Source: Halomonas sp. (GTDB taxonomy: Bacteria > Pseudomonadota > Gammaproteobacteria > Pseudomonadales > Oleiphilaceae). From it: 5,819 nt of DNA. Both the position numbers and the translations under genes were made by a program. The stretch lies in assembly GCA_007135745.1 (NCBI GenBank), contig SLIH01000128.1, positions 1 through 5,819 on the forward strand, read 5' to 3'. Below, piece after piece: positions 1 through 5,500 of the stretch. Position 1 is the stretch's first letter; each line of letters starts with the position of its first letter. The notes beneath the pieces are model-generated. The model searched no databases. It had not been told where the DNA came from and worked only from the letters and a program-made list of their open reading frames with translations.

Positions 1-313
1 TCCGGATCTGATTAAAGGCGACCAGCGGTTTGATCTGGTGGTCGCGAATATGGTGCTGCATCACGTGGCCAGCCCGGCGAACATTCTCCGGGACAGTGCC
101 CGCCTGCTAAAACCCGGCGGGCGCCTGATCATCAGTGAACTGTGCCGACATGAACAGGCCTGGGTCGGAGACAACTGCGGTGACATCTGGCAGGGCTTTG
201 AACCGGAAGAACTGACGGGCTGGGCCAGCGATGCCGGGCTGGAAGCGGGTGAAACCCTCTTCATCGGCCTTCGCAACGGGTTCCAGATCCAGGTCCGGGA
301 ATTCACACGTTGA
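1..313 (+). CDS. C-terminal part of a methyltransferase-fold protein, probably the ArsR-type SAH-responsive regulator SahR (5' truncated)
   Basis: Reading frame 2 is open from the window edge to the TGA at 311-313, giving the last 103 residues of a longer protein. The GTG/ATG codons at 38 and 50 fall inside a conserved strand and are not starts. Visible are FDLVVANMVLHHV, the class I methyltransferase beta-4 region, and LLKPGGRLIISEL, the beta-5 region; the glycine-rich SAM-binding loop must lie upstream. The tail with DIWQGFEPEEL and a final GWASDAGL segment resembles proteins with an N-terminal ArsR helix-turn-helix and a C-terminal methylase domain that sit next to metK in Pseudomonas relatives. 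The known family SahR is a repressor whose methylase-related domain senses S-adenosylhomocysteine and controls metK, ahcY and metF. The SahR identity is inferred from context; a plain methyltransferase is the alternative. The stop is 36-nt before metK, so the two are probably cotranscribed. Confidence 0.75.
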   Translation, partial: PDLIKGDQRFDLVVANMVLHHVASPANILRDSARLLKPGGRLIISELCRHEQAWVGDNCGDIWQGFEPEELTGWASDAGLEAGETLFIGLRNGFQIQVREFTR

Positions 314-325
314 ACACTTTCAACG
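308..325. promoter_or_regulatory. Perfect inverted repeat over the sahR-like stop codon, upstream of metK
   Basis: The 18 bases are CGTTGAA-CACT-TTCAACG: two perfect 7-base arms with a 4-base spacer. The TGA stop of the upstream gene is at 311-313, inside the left arm, and the repeat ends 9-nt before the metK Shine-Dalgarno. It could be a protein-binding site for a dimeric regulator, for example the ArsR-type product of the gene it ends, or a small RNA hairpin at the cistron junction. No T-run follows, so it is not an intrinsic terminator. The symmetry is seen directly; any function is inference. Confidence 0.4.
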
Positions 326-349
326 ACCTTCACCAAGGAGGAACAAAGC

Positions 350-1540
350 ATGAGTGACTATAGTCTCTTTACTTCCGAATCCGTGTCCGCGGGACACCCG
401 GACAAACTGTCCGACGCCGTTTCCGATGCGATTCTCGATCGCATCCTGGAGGACGACCCCTACGCGCGGGTTGCCTGTGAAACCGTCGTTAAGACCGGCA
501 TGTGCCTGATCGCCGGCGAGATCACCACGACCGCCAACGTAGACTTCGAAGAAGTCGCTCGTAAGACCATCGTCGACATCGGCTACAACTCTTCTGAAGT
601 TGGCTTCGACGGCAACACCTGCGCATTCATCAACGTTGTTGGCAAGCAGTCTCCGGACATTGCCCAGGGCGTTGACCGCCAGAAGCCGGAAGACCAGGGC
701 GCTGGGGACCAGGGCCTGATGTTCGGCTACGCCTGTAACGAGACGGATGTACTGATGCCCGCTCCGATCTGCTACGCCCACCGGATGGTGGAGCGCCAGG
801 CCGAGCTGCTGAAGAACAACGAACTGCCCTGGCTGCGTCCCGACGCCAAGAGTCAGGTCAGCTGCCGCTACGAAGACGGCAAGGTCACCGGCATCGATGC
901 CGTGGTCCTGTCCACCCAGCACAGCCCGGACGTTTCCATGAGCGACCTGCGTGACGGCGTCATGGAAAAGATCATCAAGCAGGTTATTCCGTCCGAGCTG
1001 ATTCACAGCGACACCAAATTCCACATCAACCCGACCGGCAACTTCGAAATCGGTGGTCCGGTAGGTGATGCGGGCCTGACCGGCCGGAAGATCATCGTTG
1101 ACACCTACGGCGGCATGGCACGCCACGGTGGCGGCGCCTTCTCCGGCAAGGACCCGTCCAAGGTTGACCGCAGCGCGGCCTATGCCGGCCGTTATGTGGC
1201 CAAGAACGTTGTCGCTGCCGGTCTGGCCGACAAGTGCGAGATCCAGGTGTCCTACGCCATCGGTGTTGCCGAGCCGACATCCATCTCCATCAATACCTTC
1301 GGCACCGGCAAGATCGACGATCGCGAGATCGAGAAGCTGGTTCGCAAGGAATTCGACCTGCGTCCCTACGCGCTGACCCGTCAGCTGGATCTGCTGCACC
1401 CGATGTATCGCAACACAGCAGCCTACGGTCACTTCGGCCGCGAGCCGTTTGAAATGACCGTTGGTGGTCGCACCTTCACCGCCTTCCCCTGGGAGAAGAC
1501 GGACAAGGCCGACGCACTGAAGGCTGCCGCAGGCATCTGA
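350..1540 (+). CDS. metK: S-adenosylmethionine synthetase (methionine adenosyltransferase)
   Basis: This cytoplasmic enzyme condenses methionine and ATP to S-adenosylmethionine, releasing phosphate and pyrophosphate. The 396-residue product is full length and matches the E. coli enzyme along its whole length. Visible motifs are GHPDK (15-19; H16, D18 and K19 match E. coli H14, D16 and K17), ACET with E44, the signature GAGDQG (117-122), DAKSQV with K167, GRK (245-247) and the phosphate loop [14 protein letters not shown] (260-273; K267, K271, D273). All catalytic and metal-binding positions I can map are intact. About 12 residues (roughly 365-377) are inserted before the C-terminal FPWEKTDKA block compared with E. 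coli, which explains the length difference. The ATG has a strong AAGGAGG at 335-341, 8-nt upstream. It is the first full gene of a probable sahR-metK-ahcY-metF operon, and its product is the methyl donor that ends up as the AhcY substrate. Confidence 0.98.
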   Translation: MSDYSLFTSESVSAGHPDKLSDAVSDAILDRILEDDPYARVACETVVKTGMCLIAGEITTTANVDFEEVARKTIVDIGYNSSEVGFDGNTCAFINVVGKQSPDIAQGVDRQKPEDQGAGDQGLMFGYACNETDVLMPAPICYAHRMVERQAELLKNNELPWLRPDAKSQVSCRYEDGKVTGIDAVVLSTQHSPDVSMSDLRDGVMEKIIKQVIPSELIHSDTKFHINPTGNFEIGGPVGDAGLTGRKIIVDTYGGMARHGGGAFSGKDPSKVDRSAAYAGRYVAKNVVAAGLADKCEIQVSYAIGVAEPTSISINTFGTGKIDDREIEKLVRKEFDLRPYALTRQLDLLHPMYRNTAAYGHFGREPFEMTVGGRTFTAFPWEKTDKADALKAAAGI

Positions 1541-1546
1541 TTTCTC

Positions 1547-1565
1547 GGGCGGCCACGCGCCGCCC
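1547..1565 (+). other. GC-only stem-loop between metK and ahcY
   Basis: GGGCGGC (1547-1553) pairs perfectly with GCCGCCC (1559-1565) around a 5-nt loop, starting 6-nt after the metK stop. The bases after it (TGACCTCTTTCG) do not form a proper U-tract, so it is at best a weak or partial terminator. It may instead protect the metK 3' end or mark a processing point that tunes metK against ahcY. The rest of this 76-nt gap is more AT-rich and holds the ahcY Shine-Dalgarno AGGAG (1605-1609). No SAH riboswitch is visible. Confidence 0.5.
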
Positions 1566-1616
1566 TGACCTCTTTCGAATACTGAATTTCAACGCATTAA
1601 AAGCAGGAGACGCTCA

Positions 1617-3002
1617 ATGCAAGCGCTTGACAGCAACTTCACCGACTACAAAGTCGCAGACATCGACCTTGCCGGCTGGGGCCGCAAGGAAATCGCCATC
1701 GCCGAGAGTGAAATGCCGGCTCTGATGAAGCTGCGCGAGAAGTATCGTGCTCAGCAGCCGCTCAAGGGCGCCAACATCATGGGCTGCATTCACATGACCA
1801 TCCAGACCGCGGTTCTGATCGAGACTCTGAAAGAGCTCGGTGCCGAGGTTCGCTGGTCTTCCTGTAACATCTTCTCCACCCAGGACCAGGCCGCAGCGGC
1901 CATGGCCGCCAGTGGCGTGCCGGTTTTTGCCTGGAAGGGTGAAACCGAGGAAGAGTACGAGTGGTGCCTCGAGCGCACTGTCGGCGCCGATGTCGACGGC
2001 TGGGAACCCAACATGATCCTGGACGACGGCGGTGACCTGACAGCACTGCTGCACGACAAGTACCCGGAAATCCTCAAGAACTGCCACGGCATTTCCGAGG
2101 AAACCACCACCGGCGTTCACCGTCTGCTGGAGATGATCGAAGAAGGCTCCCTCAAGGTACCGGCGATCAACGTCAACGACTCCGTCACCAAGTCCAAGAA
2201 CGACAACAAGTACGGCTGCCGCCACAGCCTGAACGACGCCCTCAAGCGCTCGCTCGACCACCTGATGTCCGGCAAGAAAGCGCTGGTTATCGGCTACGGC
2301 GACGTGGGCAAGGGCTCCGCCGCTTCCCTGCGTCAGGAAGGCATGATCGTTCGCATCTCCGAGATCGATCCGATCTGTGCCATGCAGGCGTGCATGGACG
2401 GCTACGAAGTGGTTTCTCCCTACATCAATGGCGAGAACAAGGGCACGGCCGACTGCATCAACAAGGACCTGCTCCAGGACACTGACGTACTCGTTACCAC
2501 AACCGGTAACGTGGACGTGTGCGACAAGCACATGCTGAGCGCGGTCAAGTCCGGTGCGATCGTCTGTAACATCGGTCACTTCGACAACGAGATCGATACA
2601 GCCTTCATGCGCGAGAACTGGGAATGGGACGAGATCAAGCCGCAGGTTCACAAGGTGTACCGCGACAAGTCCAAGGACGACCATATCTTCCTGCTGGCCG
2701 AAGGCCGCCTGGTTAACCTGGGCAACGCCACGGGTCATCCGTCACGGATCATGGACGGCTCCTTCGCCAACCAGGTCGCGGCTCAGATGTACCTGTTCGA
2801 GCGCAAGTTCGCCGATCTGCCGGAAGACCAGAAGAAGGACAACCTCTACGTTCGCGTGCTGCCCAAGCAGCTGGACGAAGAAGTGGCCCAGTACATGGTT
2901 GAAGGCTTCGGCGGTACCATTACCCGGATGACGCCGGATCAGGCCAAGTACATCGGCTGCGATGTCAAAGGTCCGTTCAAGCCGGAAAGCTACAAGTACT
3001 GA
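1617..3002 (+). CDS. ahcY: Adenosylhomocysteinase (S-adenosylhomocysteine hydrolase)
   Basis: This NAD-dependent cytoplasmic enzyme reversibly splits S-adenosylhomocysteine into homocysteine and adenosine, relieving product inhibition of methyltransferases. The 461-residue protein is full length. The substrate domain carries GCIHMT (H59), ILDDGGD (D137), SEETTTG (E162) and [12 protein letters not shown] (K192, D196, N197), matching human H55, D131, E156, K186, D190 and N191. The Rossmann NAD domain starts with [10 protein letters not shown] (226-235). Further conserved blocks are [11 protein letters not shown] (H321), the [10 protein letters not shown] block (H374) and the C-terminal PFKPESYKY tail that reaches into a neighbouring subunit's NAD site. 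It has the longer bacterial form, with an insert around 270-285 that the human enzyme lacks, and a gammaproteobacterial signature near 368-385. AGGAG at 1605-1609 supports the ATG, 7-nt downstream. Its position between metK and metF fits a full methyl-cycle operon; homocysteine leaving here is remethylated with the MetF product. Confidence 0.98.
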   Translation: MQALDSNFTDYKVADIDLAGWGRKEIAIAESEMPALMKLREKYRAQQPLKGANIMGCIHMTIQTAVLIETLKELGAEVRWSSCNIFSTQDQAAAAMAASGVPVFAWKGETEEEYEWCLERTVGADVDGWEPNMILDDGGDLTALLHDKYPEILKNCHGISEETTTGVHRLLEMIEEGSLKVPAINVNDSVTKSKNDNKYGCRHSLNDALKRSLDHLMSGKKALVIGYGDVGKGSAASLRQEGMIVRISEIDPICAMQACMDGYEVVSPYINGENKGTADCINKDLLQDTDVLVTTTGNVDVCDKHMLSAVKSGAIVCNIGHFDNEIDTAFMRENWEWDEIKPQVHKVYRDKSKDDHIFLLAEGRLVNLGNATGHPSRIMDGSFANQVAAQMYLFERKFADLPEDQKKDNLYVRVLPKQLDEEVAQYMVEGFGGTITRMTPDQAKYIGCDVKGPFKPESYKY

Positions 3003-3027
3003 ACCCTGTCGTTCAGTCTGAAGAGCA

Positions 3028-3060
3028 ACTGCCGCCGGGTGCTTCGGCGCCCGCGGCAGT
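3028..3060 (+). other. Long GC hairpin with TTCG tetraloop between ahcY and metF
   Basis: ACTGCCG and CGGGTGC form the left arm, and GCGCCCG and CGGCAGT the right arm. Together they make 14 pairs (one G-U) with a single bulged C, closed by a C(TTCG)G loop at 3042-3047, an exceptionally stable RNA tetraloop. It begins 25-nt after the ahcY stop. No T-run follows (next bases CCGGGCTTGA), so a classical intrinsic terminator is not supported. A role as a 3' stabiliser of the ahcY message or as partial attenuation before metF is more plausible. The structure is seen directly; the role is inference. Confidence 0.6.
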
Positions 3061-3061
3061 C

Positions 3062-3097
3062 CGGGCTTGAATCAGCTGACAGCGGGCCGCGAGCCCG
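3062..3097 (+). other. Alternative short stems next to the metF ribosome binding site
   Basis: CGGGCT (3062-3067) can pair with AGCCCG (3092-3097). CGGGC (3083-3087) can also pair with GCCCG (3093-3097) over a 5-nt loop. The shared 3' strand directly abuts the Shine-Dalgarno at 3098-3104. GCGGGC (3082-3087) can in addition pair back to GCCCGC (3049-3054) in the preceding hairpin. This could be a translational control leader, but short GC pairings arise easily by chance in GC-rich DNA. Confidence 0.25.
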
Positions 3098-3104
3098 AAA
3101 GGAA
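3098..3104 (+). promoter_or_regulatory. Ribosome binding site fixing the metF start
   Basis: AAAGGAA lies 7-nt before the ATG at 3112. It decides against an in-frame TTG at 3067, which would add 15 residues with no family similarity (MNQLTAGREPERNRI), has no Shine-Dalgarno, and lies directly after the hairpin. Confidence 0.8.
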
Positions 3105-3111
3105 CAGAATC

Positions 3112-3990
3112 ATGAAGAGCCAAAAGCAGTTCAAGCGACGCTTCAGTTTTGAGTTCTTCCCGCCCAAAACCGAGAAAGGTGCCGCCACGCTTCAGAAGAC
3201 GCGTGACCGACTGGCAGAAGTCAACCCTGACTTCTTTTCAGTGACCTTTGGCGCCGGTGGCTCGACGCGGGAGGGCACCAAGAACACCGTCATTGATCTG
3301 AACAGTCAGGGCATCTCCACGGCCCCACACCTGTCCTGCGTGGGATCCGACAAGGAAATCATTTCCGAATTGCTGGACACCTACAAGGCCAACGGTGTGG
3401 ACCGGATTGTGGCACTGCGCGGCGACATCCCGTCGGGCATGGGCAATACCGGCTATGGCGAGATGCGCTACGCCAATGAACTGGTCGAGTTCATTCGCGA
3501 ACACAGTGGCGATCACTTTTCACTGGAAGTCGCCGCCTATCCGGAATTTCACCCCCAGGCACCCAGTGCCGAAGCGGACCTGGTGAACTTCAAGCGGAAG
3601 GTGGACGCGGGCGCCAACAGTGCCATTACGCAGTACTTCTTCAACGTGGAAAGCTACTTCTATTTCGTCGATCGCATTGAAAAGATGGGGGTCGACATCC
3701 CCGTGGTTCCGGGCATCATGCCCATCGTCAACTTCCAGAAACTGATGCAGTTCAGTGAAATGTGCGGTGCCGACGTGCCGCGCTGGATCCGCAAGCAGAT
3801 GGAAGCCTATGGCGACGACACCGAATCGGTGAAGAAGTTCGGCGAGGAAGTGGTCACCCGCATGTGCGACCAGCTCCTCCAGGCCGGCGCACCGGGGCTG
3901 CACTTCTACACCCTGAACCAGGCCCAGACCAGCCTCAACATCTGGCACAACCTGGGACTGGACCAGCAGCCGGAAAAGATCGCCTTTTGA
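3112..3990 (+). CDS. metF: 5,10-methylenetetrahydrofolate reductase
   Basis: This FAD-dependent cytoplasmic TIM-barrel enzyme reduces 5,10-methylene- to 5-methyltetrahydrofolate, the methyl donor for methionine synthase. The 292-residue product is close to E. coli MetF (296). FSFEFFPPKT (11-20) carries the catalytic glutamate E14 (E. coli E28). SVTFGAGGSTREGT (43-56), the FAD-site motif ALRGD with D105 (E. coli D120), ITQYFF with Q174 (E. coli Q183), GIMPI (201-205) and the closing PGLHFYTLN block (261-269) are all intact and in order. The length without a fused regulatory domain is the bacterial type. The ATG was chosen for the AAAGGAA Shine-Dalgarno and because homologous sequence begins right after it. 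It follows ahcY by 109-nt on the same strand and is probably the last gene of the methyl-cycle operon. Methionine synthase is not in the window. Confidence 0.97.
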   Translation: MKSQKQFKRRFSFEFFPPKTEKGAATLQKTRDRLAEVNPDFFSVTFGAGGSTREGTKNTVIDLNSQGISTAPHLSCVGSDKEIISELLDTYKANGVDRIVALRGDIPSGMGNTGYGEMRYANELVEFIREHSGDHFSLEVAAYPEFHPQAPSAEADLVNFKRKVDAGANSAITQYFFNVESYFYFVDRIEKMGVDIPVVPGIMPIVNFQKLMQFSEMCGADVPRWIRKQMEAYGDDTESVKKFGEEVVTRMCDQLLQAGAPGLHFYTLNQAQTSLNIWHNLGLDQQPEKIAF

Positions 3991-3994
3991 TTGC

Positions 3995-4056
3995 GGTTAC
4001 AGGTCGCAGGTTACAGGTCGCAGGTGATACCCCCTGTAACTTGTAACCTGCAACTT
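3995..4056. repeat. Heptamer repeat array arranged as an inverted repeat (intergenic palindrome)
   Basis: Starting 4-nt after the metF stop, the plus strand reads in 7-base steps GGTTACA, GGTCGCA, GGTTACA, GGTCGCA, GGTGATA. The second half on the minus strand reads AGTTGCA, GGTTACA, AGTTACA, GGGGG. The consensus is about RGTYRCA. The two halves fold back: 4002-4022 pairs with 4036-4056, with a perfect 10-bp core at 4006-4015/4042-4051. Transcribed from the plus strand, the other positions in these arms are Watson-Crick or G-U pairs except for two C-A mismatches. The 13-nt loop contains a run of five C. Similar TTACAGGTTGCAGG-like repeats occur in intergenic DNA of marine gammaproteobacteria, from memory. 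They often yield spurious short ORFs. It may serve as a transcript-end structure for metF. Confidence 0.75.
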
Positions 4057-4110
4057 CCCTCCCCAAACTTTCATTCCCCTGCCTTTTCACCGTATCATTC
4101 CCCCCCATCC
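4051..4110 (+). terminator. C-rich, G-poor tract; candidate Rho-dependent termination region after metF
   Basis: These 60 bases contain 30 C and only 2 G on the coding strand (G at 4081 and 4092), and no coding sequence. Such a C-over-G bubble directly after a stop codon and a hairpin is the typical composition of Rho-loading sites. A run of seven C lies at 4100-4106. A possible -10-like TATCAT is at 4093-4098, but no convincing -35 box sits at the right distance, so a bioA promoter here is only a weak suggestion. Composition is seen; termination is inference. Confidence 0.35.
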
Positions 4111-4130
4111 TGTTGTCCGACAAAGCACTC

Positions 4131-4137
4131 AAGGAGG
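4131..4137 (+). promoter_or_regulatory. Strong Shine-Dalgarno fixing the bioA TTG start
   Basis: AAGGAGG matches the anti-Shine-Dalgarno fully and lies 5-nt before a TTG at 4143. The other in-frame TTG at 4113 lies upstream of this site and has only a C-rich stretch before it. The first in-frame ATG (4206) lies inside the conserved WHPCTQM motif. The start is therefore almost certainly TTG at 4143. Confidence 0.85.
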
Positions 4138-4142
4138 CCGTC

Positions 4143-5495
4143 TTGACGTCCAACCGGGAAATCATTGAGCGCGATCTGAAGCACGTCTGGCACCCCTGTA
4201 CCCAGATGAAGGATCACGAGTCACTGCCACTGATTCCCTTCCAGAAGGGCAAAGGGGTCTGGCTCTATGATTTTGATGGCAACCGTTACATTGATGCAGT
4301 GAGTTCCTGGTGGGTGAATCTTTTCGGTCACGCCAACCCGCGCATCAACGAAGCCATCCGGCGTCAGACGGAGACCCTGGAGCACGCCATGCTGGCGGGC
4401 TTTACCCACGAACCGGTGATATCGCTGTCGGAACGCCTGGCTGAGGTGACACCCGAAGGGCTGAACAAGTGCTTCTACGCCGACAACGGTTCTTCGGCCA
4501 TCGAAGTGGCGCTCAAGATGAGCTACCACTATTTCCGCAACATCGGCCAGCCGGCGAAGAAAAACTTCATCAACATTTCCAACAGCTACCACGGTGAAAC
4601 CCTGGGCGCCCTGGCGCTCAGCGACGTCGGCCTCTATCGCAAGACCTATGAGCCGCTGCTGATGGAAATGCTGACCGCCCCCGCGCCGGATGCCTTCAAC
4701 CGCGAGGACGGTGAAAGCTGGGAAGACTACGCCCTGCGCCAGTTCGAGCACATGGAGCAGCTCATGGCCGATCACCACCAGGAAGTCTGCGCCGTGGTGA
4801 TTGAGCCCCTGGTGCAGTGCGCGGGGCAGATGCGCATGTACCACCCGGTTTACCTGAAGAAGCTGCGTGAGGCCTGCGACCGCTACAACATTCATCTGAT
4901 TGCCGATGAAATCGCCGTGGGCTTTGGCCGCACCGGCACGATGTTCGCCTGCGAGCAGGCCGGTATATCACCGGACTTCATGTGCCTGTCCAAGGGACTC
5001 ACAGCGGGCTATCTGCCGCTGTCCGTTACCCTGACCACGGACGAGGTGTATGAAGCGTTCTATGACGACTTCGAGACCCTCAAGGCCTTCCTGCACTCGC
5101 ACAGCTACACCGGCAACCCCATTGGTTGCGCCGTGGCCGAGGCCACCCTGGATATTTTCCGTGACGATAACGTCATTGAAGCCAATCGCGAGAAGGCCCG
5201 GATCATGGGCGAGAGCGTCCAGCACCTCTGGGACCACCCCAACGTGGGCGACATCCGCCAGCACGGCATGATCCTCGCCATTGAGCTGGTGAAGAACAAA
5301 AAGACCCGAGAGCCCTTCCCCTGGCAGGAACGGCGTGGCCTGCGGGTCTATCAGCACTCCATTACCCGGGAGGCGCTGCTGCGCCCACTGGGCAACGTCA
5401 CCTACTTCATGCCGCCCTATGTCATCAGCGAAGACGAGATCCGGCACCTGGCCCGGGTGGCCACGGAAGGTATCGAAAAAGCAGTTCGGGACTGA
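4143..5495 (+). CDS. bioA: Adenosylmethionine-8-amino-7-oxononanoate aminotransferase (DAPA synthase)
   Basis: This PLP-dependent class III aminotransferase converts 7-keto-8-aminopelargonate to 7,8-diaminopelargonate, the antepenultimate step of biotin synthesis, usually with SAM as amino donor. From the TTG start it has 450 residues (E. coli 429). Visible are WHPCTQM (16-22), AVSSWWVN (52-59), the PLP phosphate loop NGSSAIE (115-121), SYHGE (148-152; Y149 corresponds to E. coli Y144), IADEIAVGFGRTG (253-265; D255 and R263), the Schiff-base lysine K284 in CLSKGL, HSHSYTGNP (318-326) and LRPLGNVTYFMPPY with R414 (E. coli R391). Oddities are C19 where E. coli has Tyr17, and VQCAGQM where E. 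coli has VQGAGGM. The C-terminal half resembles the longer Bacillus-type enzymes. A spacer of 152-nt with repeat and C-rich tract separates it from metF, so it probably starts a separate unit with rsmE. No other bio genes are in the window. Confidence 0.95.
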   Translation: MTSNREIIERDLKHVWHPCTQMKDHESLPLIPFQKGKGVWLYDFDGNRYIDAVSSWWVNLFGHANPRINEAIRRQTETLEHAMLAGFTHEPVISLSERLAEVTPEGLNKCFYADNGSSAIEVALKMSYHYFRNIGQPAKKNFINISNSYHGETLGALALSDVGLYRKTYEPLLMEMLTAPAPDAFNREDGESWEDYALRQFEHMEQLMADHHQEVCAVVIEPLVQCAGQMRMYHPVYLKKLREACDRYNIHLIADEIAVGFGRTGTMFACEQAGISPDFMCLSKGLTAGYLPLSVTLTTDEVYEAFYDDFETLKAFLHSHSYTGNPIGCAVAEATLDIFRDDNVIEANREKARIMGESVQHLWDHPNVGDIRQHGMILAIELVKNKKTREPFPWQERRGLRVYQHSITREALLRPLGNVTYFMPPYVISEDEIRHLARVATEGIEKAVRD

Positions 5496-5500
5496 ACACG

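Noticed and set aside
320..1432. 370-codon open frame on the minus strand opposite metK
   Set aside because: It is a shadow of the strong codon bias of metK. The translation has no recognisable domain and metK is unambiguous.
1573..1600. Internal promoter before ahcY (TTTCGA / CATTAA with 16-nt spacing)
   Set aside because: Both hexamers match the sigma-70 consensus poorly, so there is not enough evidence to list it.
1541..1616. SAH riboswitch in front of ahcY
   Set aside because: I looked for the conserved GAGGAGCGCTGC-type core and its pseudoknot partner. Neither is present; only a simple GC hairpin is seen.
1614..2738. 374-codon open frame on the minus strand opposite ahcY
   Set aside because: It is a bias shadow of ahcY, rich in Val, Leu and Ala without motifs.
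3067..3111. Upstream TTG start giving MetF 15 extra residues
   Set aside because: It has no Shine-Dalgarno, the added residues are unlike the family, and it lies within possible leader structure. ATG at 3112 has a good AAAGGAA.
3995..4056. BirA (biotin repressor) operator upstream of bioA
   Set aside because: The words GGTTACA and TGTAACC recall the BirA box (TGTAAACC...GGTTTACA), but the arms are in the opposite order and one base short, and the pattern is explained by the heptamer array.
4113..4142. Upstream TTG start for bioA
   Set aside because: The preceding bases are C-rich with no Shine-Dalgarno, and the strong AAGGAGG lies downstream of it.
3935..4165. 76-codon minus-strand frame across the metF end and the spacer
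   Set aside because: Its sequence with GYKLQ and ATCNLRPVT stretches is a translation of the heptamer repeat, a typical spurious ORF.
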